Shown: piece by piece, positions 33,396-41,889 of the stretch
How positions within the stretch are numbered: the stretch's first letter is position 1
Layout: each line of letters begins with the position of its first letter
Source: CAWBYL01 sp963793025
Lineage (GTDB): Bacteria > Actinomycetota > Acidimicrobiia > Acidimicrobiales > Acidimicrobilacustridaceae
NCBI GenBank assembly: GCA_963793025.1
Contig: CAWBYL010000006.1
Location: 1,529,829 to 1,593,828 of the forward strand
DNA: 64,000 bases
Reading direction: 5' to 3'
The notes under the pieces: model-generated
Seen by the model: only the letters and a program-made list of their open reading frames with translations
What the model was told of the DNA's origin: nothing
Database searches by the model: none
Translations under genes and position numbers: made by a program

Positions 33396-35147
33396 TCAGC
33401 GGGAGCCGCGCACCAGGCGCCCGGGACGGGCGCCGGTGTCGGCGTCGGCCCGGCGCACGACGACGCCGCTCACGATCGTGGCGTCGTAGCCGACGGCCTC
33501 CTGGATGAGCCGGCTGGCACCGGTGGGGAGGTCGGCGACGGACTTCGGCATGGTGAGGGCCAGACGATCGAGGTCGATGACGTTGGCGTCGGCCTTCTTG
33601 CCGACCTCCAGCGTGCCTCGATCGCCGAACCCGTAGAAGGCGGCGGTGTCGAGGGTCTGCATCTTGACGGCGCCCTCGAGGGGGAGACGGGGACCGCGGG
33701 TACGGCCCTTCACCCAGTGGCTGAGTTGGTAGGTGGGCATCGACGCGTCGCAGATCGTCGCCAGGTGGGCCCCGCCGTCGGCCAGGCCCATCAGCGCTGA
33801 CGGGTGGGTGAGCATCTCGTAGATGGCGTCCTGGTTGCCCTCGGCGTAGTTGAAGTAGGGGATGAGGAAGAGCGCTTCACCCTCGAAGGCCAACATGAGG
33901 TCGTAGAACACCTCGAGGGGGCTGACGCCGGCGGCTTCGGCCCGGGCGGCGAGGGAGTCGGAGGCGACCGGCTCGTAGTCGGGCTCCTCGCCGACCGGGA
34001 ACGCCAGGTGGGGCATGTAGGTGGCGATCATGCCCATCGTCTCGAAGGGCAGGCCCGTCTCGACGGTGTCCTCCTCGGAGAGGATCGCCGCTCGCACCTC
34101 CGGGTCGGCCAGTCGGGCGCACAGCTCGGAGAACGACGAGGTCTCGCTCACCATCCGCTGGTAGGTCTCTCGCTTCACGAAGGGGTGGCGGGTGCGCAGC
34201 CCGAGGAGCATGCCGAACGGGCGGTTGGCGACCTGCGGCCGGAGCACGGCGCCGTCGGCCTCGGCGGCCACGCAGGCGTCCATGAGCTCGCGCCACAGGT
34301 CGGGGGCCGAGTTCACCTGGAGGATGAGGAACGAGACCGGCAGGCCGAACTCGGCCGACACCCGCCGCATCCAGTCGACCTCCTTGATCGACGACTCCGG
34401 GTCCTGGCCGTCGGCACCGGACTCGGCCAGCTCGAACACGGCCCGACGACCGGCGGCGGCGATGCCCGACGCGATGCCGAACAGCTCGTCCTCGGTGGCG
34501 TAGGTGCCGGGCACCGGATCACCGGTGCCGGTGGTGTGGCCCGCGACCCGGGAGCTCGAGAACCCGACGGCGCCGGCCTCGATCGCCTCCTTGACGATGG
34601 CGGCCATCTGGGCGATCTCGGACTCGGTGGCCGGCCCGTTCTCGAGGGCCTTCTCGCCCATCACATAGGTGCGCACCGGCACGTGGCCGATGTGGGCGGC
34701 GATGTCGGCGGCGTAGTTGCCCGCCTCGAGGGCGTCGAGGAACTCGGGGAACGTCTCCCAGTTCCACGGCAGCCCGGCGCGCAGGACGTCGCCGGGGATG
34801 TCCTCCACCGACTCCATCGTCTGGATCAACATCTCGTGGGCGTCCGGGCGGGCCGGGGCGAAACCGATGCCACAGACGCCCATCACCACGGTGGTGACGC
34901 CGTGGCCGCTGCTGGGGGAGAGGGACTGGTCGAAGAAGGCCTGGCCGTCGTAGTGGGAGTGGACGTCGACGAAGCCGGGGGTGACGATCTTGCCGGTGGC
35001 GTCGATGGTCTCGGTGGCCTCCCCCTCGAGACCGCCGCCGCGCTGGACGGCGACGATGACGCCGTCGGTCATGGCGATGTCGCCGACGAAGCGGTCGGCG
35101 CCGGTCCCGTCGACGATGGTCCCGCCGGTGATCTTGAGGTCGTACAT
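33396..35147 (-). CDS. D-aminoacylase-type amidohydrolase
   Basis: 583-residue metal-dependent hydrolase of the N-acyl-D-amino-acid deacylase group. An N-terminal beta-sandwich strand (YDLKITGGTIVDGTG) precedes the metal motif TPGFVDVHSHYDGQ. GVTTVVMGVCGIGFAP, GLADGGAHLA (catalytic Asp) and VGKKADANVIDLD follow, the last closing the sandwich. Some members act on N-acyl-D-amino acids, others on unidentified amides. AGGGGAC lies before the ATG. Expression is probably controlled by the divergent IclR regulator. Confidence 0.86.
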   Translation of the reverse strand: MYDLKITGGTIVDGTGADRFVGDIAMTDGVIVAVQRGGGLEGEATETIDATGKIVTPGFVDVHSHYDGQAFFDQSLSPSSGHGVTTVVMGVCGIGFAPARPDAHEMLIQTMESVEDIPGDVLRAGLPWNWETFPEFLDALEAGNYAADIAAHIGHVPVRTYVMGEKALENGPATESEIAQMAAIVKEAIEAGAVGFSSSRVAGHTTGTGDPVPGTYATEDELFGIASGIAAAGRRAVFELAESGADGQDPESSIKEVDWMRRVSAEFGLPVSFLILQVNSAPDLWRELMDACVAAEADGAVLRPQVANRPFGMLLGLRTRHPFVKRETYQRMVSETSSFSELCARLADPEVRAAILSEEDTVETGLPFETMGMIATYMPHLAFPVGEEPDYEPVASDSLAARAEAAGVSPLEVFYDLMLAFEGEALFLIPYFNYAEGNQDAIYEMLTHPSALMGLADGGAHLATICDASMPTYQLSHWVKGRTRGPRLPLEGAVKMQTLDTAAFYGFGDRGTLEVGKKADANVIDLDRLALTMPKSVADLPTGASRLIQEAVGYDATIVSGVVVRRADADTGARPGRLVRGSR

Positions 35148-35164
35148 GCGAGAGTCCCCTCGTC

Positions 35165-35182
35165 GTGTGATGGGTGTCACCG
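35165..35182. promoter_or_regulatory. Crp-like site with one mismatch
   Basis: TGTGA, six bases, TCACC (35166-35181), overlapping the -10 region of the amidohydrolase promoter. One base differs from the consensus TGTGA-N6-TCACA. Position suggests repression if it is functional. Confidence 0.35.
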
Positions 35183-35207
35183 TAAGGATTCGCAGAACGA
35201 CTGTCAA
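35179..35207 (-). promoter_or_regulatory. Sigma-70-type promoter of the amidohydrolase gene
   Basis: On the minus strand: TTGACA (consensus -35), exactly 17 bp, TACGGT. The -10 is 31 bp before the ATG at 35147. Confidence 0.7.
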
Positions 35208-35209
35208 AC

Positions 35210-35224
35210 TTTGCACATTGCAAA
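35210..35224. promoter_or_regulatory. Operator palindrome TTTGCA-N3-TGCAAA
   Basis: Perfect 6-bp arms with a 3-bp centre, typical in size for IclR-family operators. It adjoins the -35 of the amidohydrolase promoter and overlaps the -35 (TTGCAA, 35218-35223) of the iclR-like promoter, so bound regulator could control both directions. Confidence 0.65.
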
Positions 35225-35246
35225 GGAATGGCATCGGTCCTACGCT
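35218..35246 (+). promoter_or_regulatory. Promoter of the IclR-family gene, leaderless transcript
   Basis: TTGCAA (35218-35223), 17 bp, TACGCT (35241-35246). The predicted start is at or next to the ATG at 35253. Confidence 0.55.
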
Positions 35247-35252
35247 CCCCGC

Positions 35253-36185
35253 ATGGCCCGCCCGTCCCCCCAGACCGAGCGCCTGGTGGACCTGGTCCAG
35301 TTGCTGGCGGCCCGGCCCGAGAACGGGCTGTCGCTCACCGAGCTGGCCGACCACCTGGGCGTCACCCCGGCCACCGCCCACCCCATGGTCACCGAGCTGA
35401 CCAGCCGGGGCTGGCTGCGCCGTCACCCCGTACGGCGTACCTATCGCCTCGGTCCCGCCCTCGTGGCCGTGGGTCGCGCCGCGGCTGGGGCGGCGCACAC
35501 CCAGGAGCTGGCCCGGACGGCTCTGGTCGAGCTGCAGCGTGTCCTCCCGCTGGACGGGCTGGTGGTGGCGGCCGGCGAGGACGTGGCCACGATCGTCGAC
35601 CTGATCCCGGATCGTCGGGGGTCGGGGCTGCGCATCGGCGACCAGATCCCGTTCCGGGCCCCCCTCGGCGCGGTGGTGGCGGCCTGGGCCGACGATACGA
35701 CCGTCGAACGGTGGCTCGACGCCGGTGCTCCGCCGGCGTCGGTGCGCCAGTCGTACCTCGACATGCTCGACGCCGTCCGCCTCCGGGGTTACGCGGTGGA
35801 GCTGACCGGCACCGTGGACGCCCGCATCTACGAGGCGCTGGCCCAGGTCGGCGGCCGGTTCGGTGATCCCGGCCCCGACCCCTCCTCGCAGCGGCTCCGC
35901 AGCCTGCTCGACGCCCTCATCGGCGAGGTCGGCGGCCCCGAAGGGTTCCACCCCGTCGCCATCGATCCGGTCGGCCGCTACCAGATCGGCACCATGAGCG
36001 CCCCCGTCTTCGACCATCGGGGCGAGGTCGTGCTCCTCCTCGCCCTGCGGGGCCCGGTCGAGGAGGTCGACGGGCGCACGGTCGACACCTACGGGCGGCG
36101 TCTGGTCGAGGCGGCCGACGACGTCACCGAGCTCAGTGGCGGGCGCCGTCCCGTCAACGCCGCCACGCCCCGTTCCGTGGTCTGA
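35253..36185 (+). CDS. IclR-family transcription regulator
   Basis: 310 residues. N-terminal winged helix (about 1-70) with LTELADHLGVTPATAHPMVTEL and a wing RRHPVRRTYRLG; the C-terminal ligand-binding domain (about 90-300) has FRAPLGAVVAAWAD. Divergent from the amidohydrolase gene with a shared operator, so it most likely autoregulates and controls that enzyme, with a substrate or product as the effector. Confidence 0.85.
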   Translation: MARPSPQTERLVDLVQLLAARPENGLSLTELADHLGVTPATAHPMVTELTSRGWLRRHPVRRTYRLGPALVAVGRAAAGAAHTQELARTALVELQRVLPLDGLVVAAGEDVATIVDLIPDRRGSGLRIGDQIPFRAPLGAVVAAWADDTTVERWLDAGAPPASVRQSYLDMLDAVRLRGYAVELTGTVDARIYEALAQVGGRFGDPGPDPSSQRLRSLLDALIGEVGGPEGFHPVAIDPVGRYQIGTMSAPVFDHRGEVVLLLALRGPVEEVDGRTVDTYGRRLVEAADDVTELSGGRRPVNAATPRSVV

Positions 36186-36191
36186 CCCGAC

Positions 36192-36244
36192 CCCAAGGTG
36201 GCTCCATTCGTAACGGAATCCGTTACGAATGGAGCCACCTTGGG
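36192..36244. repeat. 53-bp perfect palindrome (26-bp arms, 1-bp centre)
   Basis: The left arm begins CCCAAGGTGGCTCC and runs to ACGGA; the right arm is its exact complement. It starts 6 bp after the iclR-like stop and ends 86 bp before the lipoprotein start. The inner part, TTCGTAACGGA and its complement, is AT-richer than the surroundings. It could be a strong terminator, a dispersed palindromic element, or a binding site. No second copy was noticed by eye in the window. Confidence 0.75.
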
Positions 36245-36330
36245 CGGGGGAGGTCCGGGTGGAAGCGTCGGCGACGGAGCCGGGGGGCTGGTCCGTGGGC
36301 GACGAGCCCGGAGCGGGCACTGTGGGGACC

Positions 36331-36954
36331 ATGCCCCGCATCCCTGTCGTCGTCCCCCACGCCGTACCCGGTCGCGTTCGACGTCGTCTGCGCACGAGGG
36401 CGGGCGCCGGCGGCCCGGCGCTGGTCCTCGCCCTGGTCCTCGCCGTCGGGCTGGGGGCCTGCTCGTCCGATCAGGCGTCCCCGTCGTCGCCCGCCTCCGG
36501 CGTGACCGTTCCCGAGGGTGGGGCGCCGACCACCGGTACCTCGATGCCCACCGGCGACCCCGTGACCAAGGAGGTGCTGGCCACAGATGTCGACCCGCCC
36601 GGAGCGCCGGGCTACACGCTCACCCTGATCCGCTACACGATCGCCGCCGGGGCGAAGCTCGCCCCGCACGTGCATCCCGGCGTGCAGATGGCCGCCATCG
36701 ACTCGGGTCAGCTCACCTACACCGTGATCAGCGGCACGGCCCAGATGCGCCGGGCCGGGTCCGACCAGGTCGAGCCCCTGGTGGGACCGGCCACCACCAC
36801 GCTCGAGCCCGGGGACTCGGTGGTCGAGCCGTTCGACATGGTGCACTTCGGCGCCAACGACTTCGGGACGCCCGTCGTGATCACCGCCACCCTGCTCACC
36901 GAGACCGACCTCGGTTTGTCTGTCGCCGTCACCACGACCACGGCGCCCTCGTGA
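36331..36954 (+). CDS. Cupin-domain lipoprotein
   Basis: 207 residues. N-terminal basic region, hydrophobic stretch and lipobox LGAC (Cys about residue 47), so exported and lipid-anchored. After a Ser/Pro/Thr linker a single cupin barrel follows with HVHPGVQMAAIDSGQL (metal His pair) and EPGDSVVEPFDMVHFGAN (third His). Metal binding is likely; the substrate is unknown. Confidence 0.8.
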   Translation: MPRIPVVVPHAVPGRVRRRLRTRAGAGGPALVLALVLAVGLGACSSDQASPSSPASGVTVPEGGAPTTGTSMPTGDPVTKEVLATDVDPPGAPGYTLTLIRYTIAAGAKLAPHVHPGVQMAAIDSGQLTYTVISGTAQMRRAGSDQVEPLVGPATTTLEPGDSVVEPFDMVHFGANDFGTPVVITATLLTETDLGLSVAVTTTTAPS

Positions 36955-36976
36955 GGACCGACTGGCAGCGGGGGCG

Positions 36977-37834
36977 TCAGGGCTCGGCGCGGTAGACCAG
37001 CCCGTGGCCGTCGGGGTGGGAGAAGGTGACCACGTCGCCGTCGATCGTGTAGGAGACCTCCCCGGCGAGCGTGGTCCCCACGGCGGACTCCACGACCGGT
37101 TGTGACCCGGGACAACCGATGAGGGTCGTCGGGCGGGGCTCGAAGGTGATGGTGTCTTCGGCGGTGGTGTACGTCGCTCCGTAACCGTTGCACGTACCGG
37201 TGCCCACGGCGCTTCCGTCGGAGGTGAGGTCGAGGGTCGCGATCACGTCGTTGGGCACCGAGGAAGTGGTGTCGCCGGTGACGATCGACTCCAGGATCCA
37301 GGTCGTCCCCACGAGCGGGCGGTCGGGGTTCGTCACCGATTCGTCGACCAGCACGATCGTGGTGGTTCCGCCGGTGATGGTGAGGGTGTCCCCGTCGAGG
37401 GTCCACACGGGCGTCGCCGTCAGGAAGCTGGAGATCCATCCGTCCTGGTCCATCCGTTCCTCGTCGCACCCCATGGCCGTGCTGCCCATGTCGGGTCCGA
37501 GGCGGAGGGCGCCGTCGGTCGTGGTGACGGGGCCGCCCATGGTGTTGCAGCCGACGTTGACGGTGAGGGCGTCGTCATGGAACGACAGGGTCACGACCGT
37601 GTCGTCGACGAGGGGGCGAGGTGCGCCATCCTCGGTGACCGTGGTGGAGGTGAAGGCGCGGCCGTCGAGGGCGGTCGTCGGGGCGGTGGTGCCGGGACCG
37701 GTGCCGCCGGCCGAACCGGAGCCGCACGCGGAAGCGGTCGCCATCAGCAGGGCTGTGGCGACCGCTCCGGTGATCCGCCGCCTCCGGCGGCCCGGTGGGG
37801 CCTCGGTCCTGGGTCGGCGGGGGGTTGCAGGCAT
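36977..37834 (-). CDS. Lipoprotein with two META/HslJ domains
   Basis: 285 residues. Signal peptide with lipobox ATASAC. Two META domains follow: the first about residues 55-160 (VGCNTMGGPV, SSFLTATPVWTLDGDTLTI), the second about 172-283 (GTTWILES, GTCNGYGATY, HPDGHGLVYRA). Each has the usual GCN-type turn and a pair of cysteines. HslJ relatives are linked to novobiocin or heat-shock tolerance; no enzyme activity is known. Convergent with the cupin lipoprotein gene. Confidence 0.82.
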   Translation of the reverse strand: MPATPRRPRTEAPPGRRRRRITGAVATALLMATASACGSGSAGGTGPGTTAPTTALDGRAFTSTTVTEDGAPRPLVDDTVVTLSFHDDALTVNVGCNTMGGPVTTTDGALRLGPDMGSTAMGCDEERMDQDGWISSFLTATPVWTLDGDTLTITGGTTTIVLVDESVTNPDRPLVGTTWILESIVTGDTTSSVPNDVIATLDLTSDGSAVGTGTCNGYGATYTTAEDTITFEPRPTTLIGCPGSQPVVESAVGTTLAGEVSYTIDGDVVTFSHPDGHGLVYRAEP

Positions 37835-37895
37835 CGAACACCAGCTTCGCGCCCGATTGCGGGACCCGGGTGGCGGACCACCCGGGTGCGGGGTC

Positions 37896-39149
37896 TCAGA
37901 CGGTGGCGAGGGGGGCCGGGTTGCGCTTGAGGCCCGGTGAGTAGCTGATCGGCATGTGCTTGATGCCCCCGATGAAGTTCGATCGGAGGATCTCGACGTC
38001 GCCGGTGAGCTGCGGGTCGGGGATGCGCTCGAGGATCTCGTTGAAGATGAGCTTGAGCTCCATGCGGGCCAGGTTGGCGCCGAGGCAGTAGTGCTGGCCG
38101 CCGCCGCCGAAGGCGATGTGGTTCTCGGCGTTGGCCCGCTCGATGTCGAAGGTGTACGGATCGTCGAAGACGGTCTCGTCACGGTCGGCCGAGGTGTGCC
38201 ACATGACGACCTTGTCGCCTTCCTTGATCTCTTGGCCGTGGATCTCGGTGTCGGCCAGCGCGGTGCGCCGGAAGTGGTACACCGGCGTGGCCCAGCGCAG
38301 GATCTCCTCGATGGCGTTGTCCATCTTGCCCTCGGGGTCGTTGCGCAGGGCCTGGTACTGGTCGGGGTTCTGCATGAGTCCCCACATGCCCCAGGCGGTG
38401 GTGTTGCGGGTGGTCTCGTTGCCGGCCACCGTGAGCAGGAGCATGAACATGTCGAACTCGAGCTCGGAGAGGCTGTCGCCGTCGATCTCGGCGTTGAGGA
38501 GCTTGGTGACGATGTCGTCACGGGGGTCGGCCTTGCGCTGCTTGCCCAGCTCGTTGACGTACATGAACAGCTCACCGGTGGCGGCGTTGCCGTCGTCGGA
38601 GGCGTACTCCGGGTCGTCGATGCCGATCATGCGGTTCGACCAGTCGAACAGCAGGCGCCGGTCCTCCTGGGGGACGCCCATGATCTCGGCGATGGCCTGG
38701 AGGGGCAGCTCGGAGGCGAGGTCGGTGACGAAGTCGCACGAGCCGCGCTCGATGATGTTGTCGACGATGAGGATCGCCCGGTGGCGCAGGTACTGCTCGA
38801 TGAGCCCGATCATGCGGGGGGTGAAGCCCTTGCTGACGAGGCGCCGGTAGCGGGTGTGCTTGGGCGGATCGGTGTAGAGCATCATCAGGCCGCGGGGGTC
38901 GCTGCCGGCGGTGGTCTCGTACTCGTCGGGCGTGAGGATGGAGATGCCGCCCACCTCGGAGGAGTAGGTGGCGGTGTCGCGGTTCACGGCGACGAGGTCC
39001 TGGTGCTGCACGACGTTCCAGAAGCCCTGGGCTCCGGGGTACTCGTGCCAGCTGATCGGGTCCTCCTGGCGGAGGCGGTCGAACATCTCCCAGTGCTCGA
39101 GGCGCTGGAACCGGTCGAGGTCGAGAAGATCGATTCCCTCGAGTGCCAT
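37896..39149 (-). CDS. Cytochrome P450
   Basis: 417 residues. I-helix oxygen motif VAGNETTRN, ExxR in EEILRW, and heme loop FGGGGQHYCLGANLARME with the cysteine ligand. The overall wording (TDPPKHTRYRRLVSKGFTPRMI) is close to the actinobacterial CYP125/CYP142/CYP124 group that oxidises steroid or isoprenoid side chains; the exact family is not certain. AGGAG lies 7 nt before the ATG. Divergent from a TetR gene with an operator between. Another P450 of the same type is at 56228. Confidence 0.9.
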   Translation of the reverse strand: MALEGIDLLDLDRFQRLEHWEMFDRLRQEDPISWHEYPGAQGFWNVVQHQDLVAVNRDTATYSSEVGGISILTPDEYETTAGSDPRGLMMLYTDPPKHTRYRRLVSKGFTPRMIGLIEQYLRHRAILIVDNIIERGSCDFVTDLASELPLQAIAEIMGVPQEDRRLLFDWSNRMIGIDDPEYASDDGNAATGELFMYVNELGKQRKADPRDDIVTKLLNAEIDGDSLSELEFDMFMLLLTVAGNETTRNTTAWGMWGLMQNPDQYQALRNDPEGKMDNAIEEILRWATPVYHFRRTALADTEIHGQEIKEGDKVVMWHTSADRDETVFDDPYTFDIERANAENHIAFGGGGQHYCLGANLARMELKLIFNEILERIPDPQLTGDVEILRSNFIGGIKHMPISYSPGLKRNPAPLATV

Positions 39150-39214
39150 GGGTGTCTCCTGGTGGGTCTGGGGGCGTGACGCGATTGAGTCCTACGTCAC
39201 ACTGTGGAGGGAGG

Positions 39215-39242
39215 AATAACGGAAGTCAAGCCTTCCGTTATT
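39215..39242. promoter_or_regulatory. TetR operator, 11-bp-arm inverted repeat
   Basis: AATAACGGAAG, six bases, CTTCCGTTATT in the 118-bp region between the P450 and TetR genes. On the minus strand the spacer contains part of TTGACT, a candidate -35 for the P450 gene. On the plus strand TAGAGT (39255-39260) is a -10 giving a leaderless TetR message. One bound dimer could block both promoters. Confidence 0.7.
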
Positions 39243-39267
39243 TGTCCCGAAGCGTAGAGTACGGCCT

Positions 39268-39909
39268 GTGGCGACATCCGAGACGGCATCCCCCGAGGTC
39301 GAGGTCGACTGCACCGACGGCGCGGTGGTGCAGACCCGTGGGCGGGGGCGGCCGCTGAACGCCGATCGCACCGATGCCATCCTCGCGGCCGCCGGCGATC
39401 TTTTCGACGAGCTCGGCTACGACCAGCTCAGGGTCCAGGACATCGCCGACCGGGCCGGCGTCGGCCTGGCCACGCTGTACCGGCGCTGGCCCACCAAGCA
39501 GGCCCTGCTGGCCGAGGCCCTCCGCCACAAGAACGACTCGTTCGTGGACCCGCTCGAGGGCACCCCGGTCGAGGTCTTGCGGCGGATCTTCGAGATCGTC
39601 GCCCACCGCACCCTCGGTCCCGACGGCGAGTTCCTGCCCGGGCTGCTCACCGCCATCCGGGCCGACGACGATCTGGCCGAAGCCCTGCGAGTCGGGGTGC
39701 TCGACCCGTTGGCGGCGCGCATCCGTGCCGAACTGGTCGAGCTGGTGGGCGCCGACCACCCTCAGCTGGACCTGCTCGTCGACCTGGTGCCGTCGGTCTG
39801 CGTCTACCGGGCCCTGGCGCCGGGGGACCCCGGTGACCCCGAGGTCCTCGTCGCCGATGCCCTCGCCCTGGTCGCCGGTCTCGGCGTCGGCGGACCCGTC
39901 GAGGCCTGA
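39268..39909 (+). CDS. TetR-family transcription regulator
   Basis: 213 residues. The helix-turn-helix reads RVQDIADRAGVGLATLYRRWPTK, after DAILAAAGDLFDELGYDQL. A 30-residue acidic and basic extension precedes it. The C-terminal ligand domain ends LALVAGLGVGGPVEA. Probably represses the divergent P450 gene through the 39215-39242 palindrome, with a P450 substrate as inducer. Confidence 0.87.
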   Translation: MATSETASPEVEVDCTDGAVVQTRGRGRPLNADRTDAILAAAGDLFDELGYDQLRVQDIADRAGVGLATLYRRWPTKQALLAEALRHKNDSFVDPLEGTPVEVLRRIFEIVAHRTLGPDGEFLPGLLTAIRADDDLAEALRVGVLDPLAARIRAELVELVGADHPQLDLLVDLVPSVCVYRALAPGDPGDPEVLVADALALVAGLGVGGPVEA

Positions 39910-39946
39910 CCGGCTGGGACGCGAGCACCGGCCCGGTCACGTCACG

Positions 39947-40378
39947 TCACGTCCGGTCGAGCGAGAACTCCAGGACCTGGGTGAGGCGGATGTTGTTGCC
40001 CGACGGGTCCCGGAACGAGGTGTCGATGCCGTAGGGCTGCGGGGTCGGCGGGTCGTTGAAGACCACGCCGCGGGACGACAGGTCGTCGTAGGTGGCCTGG
40101 CAGTCGTCGGTCTCGAGGAACAGGGTGCCGCCGGCGCCCTTGGCGACCAGCTCGGCGAGCTGGGCCGACGAGGTCTCGTCCAGCATCGGCGGGCCGGGCA
40201 CGGGCATGAGCACCAGGCCCACGTCGTCCTGGCCGACGGGGCCGACGGTCAGCCAGCGGAAGCCCCAGCCCTCCATCGTGACGTCGGAGCGGACCTCCCA
40301 GCCGAGAGTGCGGGTGTAGAAGTCGAGGGCTTCGTCCTGGTCGTGCACCCAGAACTGCGCGTTGCCGATCGTGACCAT
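39947..40378 (-). CDS. VOC/glyoxalase-family protein
   Basis: 143 residues with two beta-alpha-beta-beta-beta modules: AQFWVHDQDEALDFYTRTLGW and FLETDDCQATYDDLSSRGV, ending SFRDPSGNNIRL. This pattern covers glyoxalase I, extradiol dioxygenase and resistance proteins, so function is open. ATG 40378 is preferred, with GAAGGTGG upstream. Confidence 0.82.
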   Translation of the reverse strand: MVTIGNAQFWVHDQDEALDFYTRTLGWEVRSDVTMEGWGFRWLTVGPVGQDDVGLVLMPVPGPPMLDETSSAQLAELVAKGAGGTLFLETDDCQATYDDLSSRGVVFNDPPTPQPYGIDTSFRDPSGNNIRLTQVLEFSLDRT

Positions 40379-40418
40379 CGGTCCACCTTCGGGAGAGGGA
40401 ATGTCGTCGCCGGGCACG

Positions 40419-40853
40419 CTACGGAACCGGGGTCGGATCGTCTTCTCGAAACGTGCGGTTCTGGGGCCGGCCGTAGGCCAGGGCCACGCAGGTGGGGATG
40501 CGCACTCTGCTGGCCGCCGGCGGGAAGGACGCTCGGTAGGTGGTGGGGGTCACGCCGTACACCCGGCCGAAGGTGGTGGTGAACGAGCCCACGCTGGTCA
40601 GCCCGACCGCACAGCACACGTCGGCGATCGAGCGGTTGGTGGTTCTCAGCAGGGCGGCGGCCCGCTCGAGGCGCCGGGTGAGCAGGTACTGGTGGGGCGC
40701 CTCCCCGAAGGCGCGCCGGAACTCCCGGCTGAAGTGGGCGGGCGACGCGCCGGCCGCCGCCGCCATGTCGGCCACCGTCAGTGGCTCGACGTAGCGGGCG
40801 TCGACGAGGTCCTTGGCCCGCAGGAGGTGGCGGGTGGGGGGCACTGGTGGCAC
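40419..40853 (-). CDS. AraC-family regulator, DNA-binding domain only
   Basis: 144 residues with both AraC helix-turn-helices: LTVADMAAAAGASPAHFSREFRRAFG and SIADVCCAVGLTSVGSFTTTFGRVYGVTP. There is no ligand-binding domain, like MarA/SoxS-size members. Two GTG codons (40853, 40844) are possible starts. The VOC gene follows 40 bp downstream and may be its target or partner. Confidence 0.82.
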   Translation of the reverse strand: MPPVPPTRHLLRAKDLVDARYVEPLTVADMAAAAGASPAHFSREFRRAFGEAPHQYLLTRRLERAAALLRTTNRSIADVCCAVGLTSVGSFTTTFGRVYGVTPTTYRASFPPAASRVRIPTCVALAYGRPQNRTFREDDPTPVP

Positions 40854-40915
40854 CGGACCATTGTGGCGGCCGAAGGGGCTGTCGGCGCCCGCGGCGTCGG
40901 CGTCGGCGCCGGTCG

Positions 40916-41719
40916 TCAGCGCGAGCGTCGGGCTCCGGTGGTGCCTTCTCGGTAGGCGGCCATGTAGGCGGTGACCTCGGGATCGTGCTGCAGGAGGTTC
41001 TGGGTCCGGATCTCCAGGGCGAGGGCAGTGGTCAGGTTGGGCGCCTCGGTGTTGTGCCACAGGACCTCCTTGGTGGCCCGGAGCCCCGCCCCCGTGTAGC
41101 CGGCCATCCGGCGGGCCTCCTCGAGCACCACCCGATCGAGGTCGGCGTCGTCCACCACCCGGGACACGATCCCCAGTTGGTGGGCCTCGGCGGCGTCGAT
41201 GTCGCGTCCGGTGAGGATGAGGTCGAAGGCCCGGGCGTTGCCGATCAGCCGGGGGAGGAGGTAGGTGAGCCCACACTCGCAGCCCGACAGGCCGGTGCGG
41301 ATCGAGGCCGAGCAGAAGCGGGCCGACCGAGCGGCGATGCGGACGTCGGACGAGCAGGCCAGGGCCAGGCCCCCACCGAAGGCCGGCCCGTTGACGGCGG
41401 CGAGGATCACCTGTGGCGTGCGCTGGAAGTGCACGGCCAGGTTGGACATGAACGTCTGGGCGTCGATGCCGGCATGGACCTGAGCGTGCTCGCCGGGTCC
41501 GGGTGCCTCGCCCCAGTCCTTGAGGTCGAGACCGGCGCAGAAGCCGCGACCGGCTCCGGTGAAGATGATGACCCGGCAGTCGGCGTCGGCCGCCAGCGTG
41601 TCCAGCGCGTCGTGCAGCTCGGCCACGAGGTCGAAGTCGATGGCGTTCAGACGCTCTGGGCGATTGAGCCTGAGCATCGACACATGGGCTTCGACGGGAA
41701 CGATCTCGACGCGAGGCAA
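40916..41719 (-). CDS. Enoyl-CoA hydratase/isomerase family protein
   Basis: 267 residues of the crotonase fold: oxyanion loops AGRGFCAGLDL and NGPAFGGGLALACSSDVRIA. The Glu equivalents around GLSGCECGLTYLLPRLIG show one acidic residue, so hydratase versus isomerase or hydrolase activity is uncertain. It sits alone between the AraC gene and the DUF222 gene. Takes part in acyl-CoA breakdown. Confidence 0.86.
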   Translation of the reverse strand: MPRVEIVPVEAHVSMLRLNRPERLNAIDFDLVAELHDALDTLAADADCRVIIFTGAGRGFCAGLDLKDWGEAPGPGEHAQVHAGIDAQTFMSNLAVHFQRTPQVILAAVNGPAFGGGLALACSSDVRIAARSARFCSASIRTGLSGCECGLTYLLPRLIGNARAFDLILTGRDIDAAEAHQLGIVSRVVDDADLDRVVLEEARRMAGYTGAGLRATKEVLWHNTEAPNLTTALALEIRTQNLLQHDPEVTAYMAAYREGTTGARRSR

Positions 41720-41889
41720 CGTGGGCTCCTATCCAGCCCGCCAGCCCGTGGTCCGGGACGTCGGGCCCGTGGCGACGGACGGGAGGGCCGGCGCGCGCCA
41801 CCCTCCTTCGGTCTCCGGCCTACACCATCGCGCTCAGCGGTGCCGGAGTGACGGTGTTGGGCGGCGGGCGCCTCGCGCCCGCGGCCCGG

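Noticed and set aside
33804..35252. Long upstream extension of the IclR-family gene
   Set aside because: This frame is antisense to the amidohydrolase and low in complexity; the real start is ATG 35253, which directly precedes the winged-helix domain and fits the promoter.
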